Shown piece after piece: positions 6,600-13,820 of a stretch of DNA of 13,820 nt. The position numbers and the translations under genes are program-made. The notes under the pieces were generated by a model. The model was not told where the DNA came from. It saw only the letters and a list, made by a program, of their open reading frames with translations, and did not search any database. The stretch's first letter is position 1, and every line of letters begins with the position of its first letter. The DNA is from Akkermansia muciniphila (GTDB lineage Bacteria > Pseudomonadota > Gammaproteobacteria > Burkholderiales > Burkholderiaceae_C), in the NCBI GenBank assembly GCA_943327015.2, contig CALPVM020000026.1, forward strand, positions 1-13,820. The letters are read 5' to 3'.

Positions 6600-7307
6600 G
6601 TGAACAAAATTTACCCCAGCGCAGATATAGCGCTCGAAGGAATTGTGAAAGATGGGCAACTATTGGCAGTGGGTGGTTTTGGCCTATGCGGCATCCCCGA
6701 AGCCCTGATAGACGCTTTGCGAGACAGCGGTGTTAAAAACCTGACCGTTATTTCTAACAACGCCGGTGTGGATGGTTTTGGTTTGGGCAAACTGTTGGAA
6801 ACGCGGCAGATTAAAAAAATGATTTCCAGCTATGTGGGTGAAAACAAAGAGTTTGAGCGCCAATTTTTGTCCGGCGAGTTAGAGCTTGAATTTACGCCAC
6901 AAGGCACATTGGCGGAAAAGCTGCGTGCCGGTGGCTCTGGTATTCCTGCTTTTTTTACCAAAACGGGGGTGGGTACGGTTGTTGCCGAGGGCAAAGAGCT
7001 GCGCGAATTTGATGGCGAAACCTATGTCATGGAGCGCGCACTCCTGCCCGAGGTGGCGCTGGTCAAAGCGCACCGGGCTGACAGGTCGGGTAACTTGCAG
7101 TTTCGGTATACCGCGCGTAACTTTAATCCTGCTGCTGCTATGGCGGGCAAGATAACCATTGTAGAAGTGGAAGAAATTGTAGAAGTGGGTGACATTGCCC
7201 CTGATGCGGTGCATTTGCCGGGAATTTATGTGCACCGTATCGTGTTGAATGCCCATCCAGAAAAACGTATAGAAAAACGCACCATTACCGATCGCACAGG
7301 AATATAA
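6600..7307 (+). CDS. scoA: Succinyl-CoA:3-ketoacid CoA-transferase, subunit A
   Basis: ScoA and ScoB together move CoA from succinyl-CoA to a 3-ketoacid, classically acetoacetate, giving acetoacetyl-CoA and succinate. At 235 residues this is the usual subunit A size. Diagnostic stretches are GGFGLCGIPE (25-34), the region NNAGVDGFGLG, SSYVGENKEFERQFLSGELE, and EKRIEKRT near the C-terminus (221-228). GGFGLCGIPE and the EKRIEKRT tail are typical of Sco rather than of beta-ketoadipate transferase PcaI, which usually has GGFGTAGMP and lacks that tail. Given the upstream pcaC, 3-oxoadipate remains a possible alternative substrate. The start is GTG, with AGGAG at 6586-6590 nine bases before it. The stop is followed directly by the scoB ribosome binding site (10-bp gap), so the two subunits are coexpressed. 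Confidence 0.93.
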   Translation: MNKIYPSADIALEGIVKDGQLLAVGGFGLCGIPEALIDALRDSGVKNLTVISNNAGVDGFGLGKLLETRQIKKMISSYVGENKEFERQFLSGELELEFTPQGTLAEKLRAGGSGIPAFFTKTGVGTVVAEGKELREFDGETYVMERALLPEVALVKAHRADRSGNLQFRYTARNFNPAAAMAGKITIVEVEEIVEVGDIAPDAVHLPGIYVHRIVLNAHPEKRIEKRTITDRTGI

Positions 7308-7317
7308 AGGAGTCGTT

Positions 7318-7956
7318 ATGAGCTGGAGTCAAGACCAAATGGCCGCCCGTGCCGCCCGTGAATTGGAAGATGGTTTTTATGTCAATCTTGGCATAGGTAT
7401 TCCCACCTTGGTGGCCAACCATGTGCCCACTGATATTGAAGTGTGGCTGCAAAGTGAAAATGGCATGCTTGGTATTGGTCCTTTTCCTGCAGAGGAAGAG
7501 GTCGATGCCGATTTGATTAACGCCGGCAAACAAACCGTGACCACCATCAAGGGCTCCAGCATTTTTGGTAGCCACGAGAGTTTTGCCATGATCCGTGCCG
7601 GCAAAATTAATCTCAGTATTTTGGGTGCTATGCAGGTGAGCGGCAATGGCGATCTTGCTAACTGGATGATTCCGGGCAAAATGGTCAAGGGCATGGGCGG
7701 TGCTATGGATTTGGTCGCCGGGGTTAAGCGGGTCATTGTGCTCATGGAGCATGTTGCCAAAAAGAAAGACGGATCCGAAGAGATCAAGATTTTGCCAAAC
7801 TGCACCTTGCCTTTAACAGGTGTTGGGGTGGTAGACCGCATCATTACCGATTTGGGAGTCATGGACGTCACTCCGCAAGGTCTTAAGGTCATAGAGTTGG
7901 CGCCAGGCGTTACTTTCGAGACAATCCAAGCAAAAACTGGCGTGCCACTGATGTAG
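7318..7956 (+). CDS. scoB: Succinyl-CoA:3-ketoacid CoA-transferase, subunit B
   Basis: This is the partner subunit of ScoA and carries the catalytic residue. Glu47 in WLQSENGMLGIG (43-54) is the family nucleophile that forms the glutamyl-CoA thioester intermediate. Other hallmarks are VNLGIGIPTLVAN (22-34), DADLINAGKQT, ESFAMIRAGKINLSILGAMQ, and NWMIPGKMVKGMGGAMDLV, all close to other Sco beta subunits. The length of 212 residues is normal. AGGAG (7308-7312) lies five bases before the ATG and directly abuts the scoA stop, an arrangement giving matched expression of the two chains. The enzyme is cytoplasmic and could serve acetoacetate or polyhydroxybutyrate-derived ketoacid use, or accept a beta-ketoadipate-like substrate. 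Confidence 0.94.
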   Translation: MSWSQDQMAARAARELEDGFYVNLGIGIPTLVANHVPTDIEVWLQSENGMLGIGPFPAEEEVDADLINAGKQTVTTIKGSSIFGSHESFAMIRAGKINLSILGAMQVSGNGDLANWMIPGKMVKGMGGAMDLVAGVKRVIVLMEHVAKKKDGSEEIKILPNCTLPLTGVGVVDRIITDLGVMDVTPQGLKVIELAPGVTFETIQAKTGVPLM

Positions 7957-7990
7957 CGCTTTCGGCTCAGGGTAAGATAGAGGAAGTTTT

Positions 7991-8026
7991 ATGGAAAAAA
8001 TATGTCTAAATCCCTCAAATTTTTGA
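7991..8026 (+). other. Possible 11-codon upstream ORF before the membrane-protein gene
   Basis: An ATG at 7991, four bases after AGGAAG (7981-7986), opens an 11-codon frame (MEKICLNPSNF) that ends at TGA 8024-8026. This TGA overlaps, as TGATG, the codon for Met9 of the following membrane protein. It has a better Shine-Dalgarno than the annotated start of that protein at 8002. It may be a chance frame; no homology can be judged at this length. Confidence 0.2.
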
Positions 8027-8502
8027 TGTTTGTCTATTTTGTGCTCATGATTGGCACCGGCATATGCATGATTTTGATAGTTAATGCCGACGAAAACTCG
8101 CAACCCTTGGTTGCATTGCTAGTTCGCAATCACGGTATCGTGTTCGTTTGGCATCTTGCTTGCTGGATGGTTCTTGGCATGTTTTCCAACTACTACTGGG
8201 ACCTATTTAACATGGGCAAGGGTCTTGAAGCCATTCAGGTGGAGCGCATAATGCTGCCTTTGTTGGTGTCTCCCATTGTTTTTTTTCCTACCTATAACTT
8301 ATGGCTATCTTCCAACTCGCAAAGTTATATTTTGTTTGAAGTGATTGCATTTCAAAGCGGATTTTTTTGGCAGGCCTTGTTTACCAAAGCTAAGCCCATA
8401 GAAGGCAGCACAATGATACCGTGGAGTGTCAATAACAGTGCTGGAGGACGGTCTGGTAGTGTAAAAAACCAAGCGGTTTCGCCTACTCAGCCCAATGTCT
8501 AA
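8002..8502 (+). CDS. Unrecognised four-helix inner-membrane protein
   Basis: I do not recognise a family. The 166 residues show four hydrophobic segments, at about 8-27, 45-63, 83-103 and 108-127. A polar, Ser/Asn/Gly-rich tail of about 40 residues (about 128-166) probably lies in the cytoplasm or is disordered. The segment WHLACWMVLGMFSNYYWD (50-67) is rich in aromatic residues, and helix 3 contains two prolines (SPIVFFPTY). The start chosen has GGA six bases upstream, but an overlapping upstream frame (7991-8026) and Met9 leave it open. It follows scoB by 45 bp with no visible terminator, so it may be cotranscribed with pcaC-scoAB. It ends in a 4-base overlap with the convergent Cache-GAF gene. 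A function cannot be assigned from sequence alone. Confidence 0.75.
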   Translation: MSKSLKFLMFVYFVLMIGTGICMILIVNADENSQPLVALLVRNHGIVFVWHLACWMVLGMFSNYYWDLFNMGKGLEAIQVERIMLPLLVSPIVFFPTYNLWLSSNSQSYILFEVIAFQSGFFWQALFTKAKPIEGSTMIPWSVNNSAGGRSGSVKNQAVSPTQPNV

Positions 8503-10052
8503 TTAATCGGGGCATTGTTGTCTTTATGGCGGTTCAAAATACTAAGCTGCACCGCCATAATGGGTTGTAAGGCTTCTTGAAAAGCAAGCTGCCTTGCATT
8601 GAACCCCCGCAAACTTGCTAGTACCATGGTGCCTAACAATGTATTTGTTTGCTTAATAGGTACTATGAGAACCGATTTAGGTAGGTCATAACCCAATCCA
8701 GACTGAATCTTGATGGGTAGGTTTTTGGTGTCTTCTAGCAGCAAAGTTTGGCCATCTATTGATACTTGTCCAATTAAACCTTGTCCTCCTTTAAATTCGG
8801 AGAGTGATTGTTCGTCAACACCATAACTCCCGATAGGGATGAATGTGTTGGACTCACGATGGTAAATATAAAGGGCTGTGTACGATGCTGCCATGCGAGG
8901 TACTACATCTGATATCAGTAGTTTGGCAAAATCTGGGTAGTTTTCTGTTTGTTGCAATTGAATAGATAAATCGGCTAGAAACGATTTAACTTCTGACTCC
9001 ACTTCAAGTCGGCTGGTGTACTCTTTCAATTCGTCTTCGGCTTTCAGCCGTTTTGTTCTGGCAGAAATAAACTTAGAACGCAGTTGCATCATTAATAAAC
9101 AAATGATGAGCGCCACCATACCACTTGCAGTTCCTACAATTATTTTGTAAGGAAGTGACATAACAGAGCCTAAATCTGCCAACATGACAAGCCGCCACTC
9201 CCCGTTGGGATCATCCCAATTCACAGTGGCACCGTGCACCAAGTAGGTACGTCCAAGGTACTTTACAGTTTCACTTCGGATGTCAAATGGCAGCAAAAGT
9301 ACGTTTTTTTCCTGAAAATTCTTGCCAAACTGCTTTAAGTCTCTGATGGCGCTTAGCTCCTGTTCTGTAGGCTGGATCGCCATGTGTCCAAACCATTCTC
9401 GTTGGTTGCTGGAGAAAACGACCTGTTGCGGTGACAATAGAAATGAAGCGCCGTGGGTGGAGCTGTTTATTATTTTGGTGAGTTGATCATCGGGTAGACG
9501 AATGACTGCGACGCCAATAATCGCAGATTTAACCGACTGTGTTTCATAGACCGGTGCAGCAGCATACACAGCACGTAGGCCAGTGGTAGTGCTGATAGCA
9601 ACATAAACATTTTTTTCACCCTTCAAAGCGCGTTTGAAGTAGGGACGAAAACCCACATCATCACCATTTAAGTTGGCACCCAACGACACAATGTTGGTTT
9701 GAACGATACCATCCGGGCGAACAATGTACACGCCTGTGGCAGCATGGGCGTCATGAATTGCTTGCAACGCATCCAAGGCGCCAGCATCATCTGCTGGAGT
9801 TTCGCTTTTTAAAACAGCTTTTACTGCAGGGTTTACCAAGCCTAGAGCCGATACAGCCCCCATGGCGTTGCCCGTCATCGTAATACGGGTTAACAGGTCT
9901 GCATTGGATTTAACTTGCAGTTTTACAGATGCTTGATAGCTGTCTTTCAGTGCCAGATAAATAAGTTCAACAGTCAAAACACCAACCGCCAGAGCGAGCA
10001 ACATTGCGAAAACAATGGGTGGAGGTCGAAATCTGAAAAAAGTAAATGTCAT
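8499..10052 (-). CDS. Cache-GAF membrane sensor protein without output domain (paralogue B)
   Basis: This 517-residue protein has a transmembrane helix at about 12-36, an extracytoplasmic region of about 265 residues, a second helix at about 303-325, a short charged coiled-coil-like linker (about 328-360), and a cytoplasmic GAF domain (about 360-507). The outer region reads as a double-Cache sensor, with GVYIVRPDG (107-115), GFRPYFKRAL (134-143), VYVAISTTTGLR (149-160) and AAPVY (165-169). The GAF ends in SVLIVPIKQTNTLLGTMVLA (460-479) and the protein stops just after LSILNRH. No HisKA, GGDEF, EAL, methyl-accepting or DNA-binding domain follows, so it can sense but not signal enzymatically. 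Its ATG overlaps the upstream paralogue's stop as ATGA, with no clear Shine-Dalgarno, suggesting coupled translation. The sequence does not show the ligand. Confidence 0.88.
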   Translation of the reverse strand: MTFTFFRFRPPPIVFAMLLALAVGVLTVELIYLALKDSYQASVKLQVKSNADLLTRITMTGNAMGAVSALGLVNPAVKAVLKSETPADDAGALDALQAIHDAHAATGVYIVRPDGIVQTNIVSLGANLNGDDVGFRPYFKRALKGEKNVYVAISTTTGLRAVYAAAPVYETQSVKSAIIGVAVIRLPDDQLTKIINSSTHGASFLLSPQQVVFSSNQREWFGHMAIQPTEQELSAIRDLKQFGKNFQEKNVLLLPFDIRSETVKYLGRTYLVHGATVNWDDPNGEWRLVMLADLGSVMSLPYKIIVGTASGMVALIICLLMMQLRSKFISARTKRLKAEDELKEYTSRLEVESEVKSFLADLSIQLQQTENYPDFAKLLISDVVPRMAASYTALYIYHRESNTFIPIGSYGVDEQSLSEFKGGQGLIGQVSIDGQTLLLEDTKNLPIKIQSGLGYDLPKSVLIVPIKQTNTLLGTMVLASLRGFNARQLAFQEALQPIMAVQLSILNRHKDNNAPIN

Positions 10053-11644
10053 GAGGATGAATGGGTGCCTGTTGGCGATGACTTTGCTAAATGCCGGTTC
10101 AAAATTCCCAGTTGAATGGCAACGGTATTTAAATGGGCACTGATTTCTACTTTGGTGTCAGCGCTAAAACCTTTAGCGCTGGCAAGCACGATGACCCCAA
10201 GAACTTCATTCATTTGAATCAACGGTATTAACATTACACTGCGTGGCGTTACCGTGCCAAGGCCCCAAACGATACGAATGGGTGCCTCGTGAGCGGACTC
10301 AAATTCCATCGTTTGCTTGTTTTTTGCACATTGTCCAACCAAGCCCTCGCCCATAAGAAATTCCGGGAGGTCTTGACTCCGTACTCCAAAGCTCCCCAGC
10401 GCAAAAAGTTTGTCAGAAGACTCCTCGTATGCATAAAAAGCCAAATAGTCAGTCTTGGTTCGTGGTACAAGATGTGAAATGACATGTTTTGCAAAATCTG
10501 CATAATTACTAGAAAGATTCAAATCCGAGGCAAGAGCGTTGATATGGGATTTGAAAACTGATTCTGCCTCTAGCTTTAAATTATGGGCTTGCAAATCGTT
10601 AATAGCAATTTGTCGCCCGAGACGGGCCTGCTTTAGTCGCTGTCGAATAGCCAAGGACAGCCATGCAAGCAGCAAGCAAATACCAGATCCCATCAGACCA
10701 ATCATCAATTTGTATGTGGGACTCATCAATACGTCGAGATCTCCTAGTAGCAAGAGCGTCCAGGGTCCAAGTGGATCTTGCCAGTCAATGGTGGCACGTG
10801 CTAAAGCATAACGTTTGCCATCAAGTGTAACGATGTCCTGCTCAATATCAAATGGTAAGACCTTGGGGGTGCCTTTCTCAAAATTTGCGCCAAATTGTTT
10901 AAGAGCTTTAATTTCACTTAAGGCCTGAGCTGTCGGCTCCTTGGCAATAAGCGCATTAAACTCAGGTTTATTTGACAGAAGGGTGATGGATTGGGGTGAA
11001 AGCAGCAGCGCAGGCCCGGCAGTCCATTGGTTCAATATGGATTCGATGGCCTTGGTGTTGATCCGCACTACGGTCGCGCCAATGATGGGCGAGCTATTAG
11101 ATGCTTCGCTGTAAAGCGGAGCTGCAAAATAGAGTGCAGGCACCCCGGTTGTAGTGCCAATGGCAACGTATACGTTCTTTATACCTTGCATTGCCATTTT
11201 GAAATAAGGGCGAAACTTGACCACTGAGCCGGTTAGGGCTTTTCCACCAGGGGGGTACCAGTTAGAACCAATCACACCTTCTGGCATGATCATGTAAACA
11301 CCCGTAGTATTCTCAAAGTTGGTACCAATCGAAGCCAAGGCCTCTAATACAGAATTGTCATCCAAAGGTATTTCTCCTTTGGCAACTGCTTTCGTGGGTT
11401 GGTGCAGCAGTCCCAATGCGACAACTGCGCCCATGACTTGTCCATTTACGGTGGTGGATGTAATTTCATCAGCCCGAACTTCTACATTCTGATTAAGGTT
11501 TTCCCTGAATCTGTCCTCTAGTTGCCATTGTGCAATGTGAATTGCCGCAAAACCAATCAATAATGAGCCCACCACGAGCAAGGTGGTGTAGATAACGGTG
11601 CGGGATGGCTTGAATCGAATCATCTCTGCGCTGCCTGTGTGCAT
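10049..11644 (-). CDS. Cache-GAF membrane sensor protein without output domain (paralogue A)
   Basis: This 531-residue protein has the same plan as its downstream paralogue. The first membrane helix is at about 16-40, the Cache-like region at about 45-305, the second helix at about 310-333, a linker at about 335-368, and GAF at about 370-517. Shared blocks include KFRPYFKMAMQGIKNVYVAI (143-162), TTTGVPALYFAAPLY (164-178), LKQFGANF (248-255) and the GAF strand VMLIPLIQMNEVLGVIVLAS (470-489). It too ends just after the GAF, at LGILNRH plus a Ser/Thr-rich tail. The first start (ATG 11644) overlaps the kinase stop as TGATG; Met8 (ATG at 11623-11621) aligns better with the paralogue's N-terminus and is a real alternative. 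It probably acts with the kinase encoded immediately upstream. At the position of Arg160 in paralogue B it has Pro169. Confidence 0.88.
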   Translation of the reverse strand: MHTGSAEMIRFKPSRTVIYTTLLVVGSLLIGFAAIHIAQWQLEDRFRENLNQNVEVRADEITSTTVNGQVMGAVVALGLLHQPTKAVAKGEIPLDDNSVLEALASIGTNFENTTGVYMIMPEGVIGSNWYPPGGKALTGSVVKFRPYFKMAMQGIKNVYVAIGTTTGVPALYFAAPLYSEASNSSPIIGATVVRINTKAIESILNQWTAGPALLLSPQSITLLSNKPEFNALIAKEPTAQALSEIKALKQFGANFEKGTPKVLPFDIEQDIVTLDGKRYALARATIDWQDPLGPWTLLLLGDLDVLMSPTYKLMIGLMGSGICLLLAWLSLAIRQRLKQARLGRQIAINDLQAHNLKLEAESVFKSHINALASDLNLSSNYADFAKHVISHLVPRTKTDYLAFYAYEESSDKLFALGSFGVRSQDLPEFLMGEGLVGQCAKNKQTMEFESAHEAPIRIVWGLGTVTPRSVMLIPLIQMNEVLGVIVLASAKGFSADTKVEISAHLNTVAIQLGILNRHLAKSSPTGTHSSS

Positions 11645-13820
11645 CAGTCAGACACTGCAACGCCAAGTGCGGTGCAAAGTTCAAGCACTTTTTCTAGAGC
11701 GCCCTCAAACTCAAATTCTTCGGTTTGTTTAAAAATTTGCTTGACTGCCTTACCATGTCCTAAAGCTTCGACTCGGGAATACAAATTTTCAACGATGGTT
11801 TGGGCATCCACATCCAAGTCTTTGAGTAAGCGTACAAGTTGTTGCATTTCTTCTTGTAGGCTAGTCGGATTCACAGCCTCAGTGGCTGCTGCTGGGGATG
11901 CAAGCATAGACTCTATGGCGGCTTCATCTTCCGCTGGCTCGTAAGGTGTAATCCATTGTTCCAGTTTACGGAACAAAATGGCAACATCAATCGGTTTAGC
12001 GATGTGGTCGTTCATGCCAGCAGCTAAGCATTTCTCTTTGTCGCCAATCATGGCGTTGGCAGTCATGGCCAGAATAGGCAAGTTTGCAAAATGAGGGTTC
12101 TCGCGTATTTTACGGGTGGTGTCATAGCCGTCCATCACCGGCATTTGGCAGTCCATCAAAATTCCATCAAAGCGCGCGTGTTTTAACTTTTCCAATGCCA
12201 CGGCGCCATTGTTTGCAACGTCTACGGTAATTCCTGCTTGCTGCAAAATATCAATCGCCACCTCTTGGTTAATTGGATTATCTTCGGCCAACAAAAGATG
12301 AATGCCCTTCAGCAATGTAGGTGGTGATGTTAAGCCATGGGTTGTGCTTGCCAATGCAGCGCGTGGTTGTTCTGCTGGTAAGCCGAATTGACCGGTAAAG
12401 TAAAACGTGCTGCCAACTCCAGGTTGGCTTTCAACGCCGATGGTTCCACCCATGAGTTCGACCAGGTTTTTGCTGATGGTCAGCCCCAATCCGGTGCCTC
12501 CGTATTTGCGCGTAGTAGATGCATCCGCCTGGGCAAAAGCGCTGAACAGTTTTTTGCGCTGTTCTTCACTCAGACCAATGCCGGTATCGGTAATGTTAAA
12601 GCGTAATCTAATGCCATTTGATTCCTCTGCATCATTAACTACAGCAACGGTAATGTGGCCTTTTTCGGTGAACTTAATAGCGTTATTGACGAGGTTGGTA
12701 ATGACTTGTCCTAGACGTAAAGCGTCACCGATCAAAGCGGTTGGTACATCGGGTGCTACTTTGATGTGAAGTTGAAGGTCTTTCTCTTGTACCTTTATCA
12801 TTGCCAAATCCGACGTCTGGCTTAATACATCCTCCAGCCGGAAGGTGCTCATCTCGCACTGCATTTTGCCAGCCTCGATTTTTGAAAAATCAAGGATGTC
12901 ATTAATGATGCCCAATAGGTTTTTTGCAGCCGAATGCACTTTTTCAATGTAATTACGTTGCTTGGGTTTGAGTTCGGTTTGCAGGGCCAGATGCGACATG
13001 CCAATAATGGCATTCATGGGCGTGCGAATCTCGTGGCTCATGTTGGCCAAAAAGTCGCTCTTAGCCTTGGTGGCTTCTTCAGCAGTTTCTTTGGCAGCGC
13101 GCATAGCGGTATCATTGGCTTTGCGTTCAGTAATGTCTCTGAACACTATCACCGTTCCCAATAGTACTTTATCTTTAAAGATGGGCGTGGTGTCATATTC
13201 CACAGGAAAACAGGTGCCGTCTTTACGCCACATGACTTCATCGTCTACCTTGCGCCGAATGCCGTCCTGCCCGGTGAGGTACATTTTGCATTTTTGTATC
13301 GGGTAGGCAGAACCATCAGCATGGCTATGGTGCACCAAGGCATGCATGGATGCTTTGCTCAACTCACCTTCGGTGTAGCCCAGCATGCGCGCTGCAGCGG
13401 CGTTGACAAATGTCGTTTTGCCTTCAGCATTTAAGCCCCAGATGCCTTCATTGACCGAGCCAAGGATAAGCCGTGTTCGCTCTTCAGTTTGTTGCAGCGA
13501 TTTTTGGCTGGATTCAAGTTCTTCACGTCGTGAGAGTAATTGGTGTTCAGATGCTACCAATGCTTGAGCTTGTGCCTGTGTTTTTTCTAGCAAATTGCGG
13601 GTGGCAACATTGCTCGCTAAAATTTGCATCTTAGTGCCCATTTGTGCCATAAGAGCGTCCAGAAAACCAAGTTTGCGGTTGTCTAGTGTTGCCAGCGTGC
13701 CCAGTTCAAGTACGCCCATGGTTCGGCCGTTTTCCAGTATCGGCAAGATGAGTACTTTTCGTACTTTCAAAGTGCCGAGTCCCAAATTCACACCAAGCGG
13801 GGTGTCTTCCGCCAGCTCCA
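11644..13820 (-). CDS. Hybrid sensor histidine kinase, GAF-PAS-HisKA-HATPase-REC (5' end outside the window)
   Basis: The frame is open to the right edge (about 724 codons seen), so the N-terminus is missing; the GTG at 13791 is internal to a GAF domain and not a likely start. Residue numbers below count from that GTG. The GAF end has VLILPILENGRTMGVLELGT (13-32). A coiled coil (about 62-105) leads to PAS (about 106-224, GIWGLNAEGKTTFVN and VIVFRDITERK). HisKA has His253 in FLANMSHEIRTPMN (247-260). HATPase has N-box Asn370, TDTGIG (401-406) and GGTGLGL (431-437). REC has Glu503-Asp504, phospho-acceptor Asp547 in LMDCQMPVMDG, Thr577 and Lys599. A helical tail of about 75 residues lacks an HPt motif. 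Phosphate flow is thus His253 to Asp547, with the next partner not encoded here. Two kinase-less Cache-GAF paralogues follow in overlap. Confidence 0.95.
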   Translation of the reverse strand, partial: ELAEDTPLGVNLGLGTLKVRKVLILPILENGRTMGVLELGTLATLDNRKLGFLDALMAQMGTKMQILASNVATRNLLEKTQAQAQALVASEHQLLSRREELESSQKSLQQTEERTRLILGSVNEGIWGLNAEGKTTFVNAAAARMLGYTEGELSKASMHALVHHSHADGSAYPIQKCKMYLTGQDGIRRKVDDEVMWRKDGTCFPVEYDTTPIFKDKVLLGTVIVFRDITERKANDTAMRAAKETAEEATKAKSDFLANMSHEIRTPMNAIIGMSHLALQTELKPKQRNYIEKVHSAAKNLLGIINDILDFSKIEAGKMQCEMSTFRLEDVLSQTSDLAMIKVQEKDLQLHIKVAPDVPTALIGDALRLGQVITNLVNNAIKFTEKGHITVAVVNDAEESNGIRLRFNITDTGIGLSEEQRKKLFSAFAQADASTTRKYGGTGLGLTISKNLVELMGGTIGVESQPGVGSTFYFTGQFGLPAEQPRAALASTTHGLTSPPTLLKGIHLLLAEDNPINQEVAIDILQQAGITVDVANNGAVALEKLKHARFDGILMDCQMPVMDGYDTTRKIRENPHFANLPILAMTANAMIGDKEKCLAAGMNDHIAKPIDVAILFRKLEQWITPYEPAEDEAAIESMLASPAAATEAVNPTSLQEEMQQLVRLLKDLDVDAQTIVENLYSRVEALGHGKAVKQIFKQTEEFEFEGALEKVLELCTALGVAVSD

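Noticed and set aside
11839..11869. Possible HPt phosphotransfer domain in the C-terminal tail of the hybrid kinase
   Set aside because: The tail is helical but lacks the HxxKG-type motif; its single His (residue 679 from the GTG at 13791) is not in that context.

Overview
The window reads as chromosomal DNA of a betaproteobacterium, probably Burkholderiales. RpoD has the group-1 sigma-70 architecture with a long Lys/Ala/Pro-rich N-terminus as in that order, ScoA/ScoB are of the proteobacterial/Bacillus Sco type, and base composition is moderate (by eye somewhat under 50% GC). Genes are densely packed and I see no insertion sequence, phage gene, tRNA, rRNA or CRISPR array. All complete genes look intact; only the hybrid kinase at the right edge is cut by the window.

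Left part (1-1777): an FKBP-type prolyl isomerase on the minus strand, then on the plus strand a small GTG-started ComFB-family protein. Its stop codon overlaps the stop of the convergent aroE. Middle (935-6087, minus strand): a compact dnaG-rpoD-aroE cluster (transcribed in that order), i.e. primase, housekeeping sigma factor and shikimate dehydrogenase. The rpoD-aroE gap is 3 bp. A perfect TATAAT lies over the dnaG stop and could drive rpoD separately.

Next (6162-8502, plus strand, divergent from dnaG): a PcaC-like carboxymuconolactone decarboxylase, the two subunits of a succinyl-CoA:3-ketoacid CoA-transferase (scoA, scoB), and an unrecognised four-helix membrane protein. These point to ketoacid / beta-ketoadipate-type carbon metabolism.

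Right part (8499-13820, minus strand): a sensory operon. Its first visible gene is a GAF-PAS-HisKA-HATPase-REC hybrid histidine kinase running off the right edge. Two paralogous membrane proteins follow, each with two membrane segments around a Cache-like extracytoplasmic domain and a cytoplasmic GAF domain, but no kinase or other output domain. The three genes are joined by TGATG and ATGA stop/start overlaps. Their GAF domains share a recognisable C-terminal half, so the two kinase-less proteins look like duplicated sensor halves co-produced with a kinase. This is the most unusual arrangement in the window.
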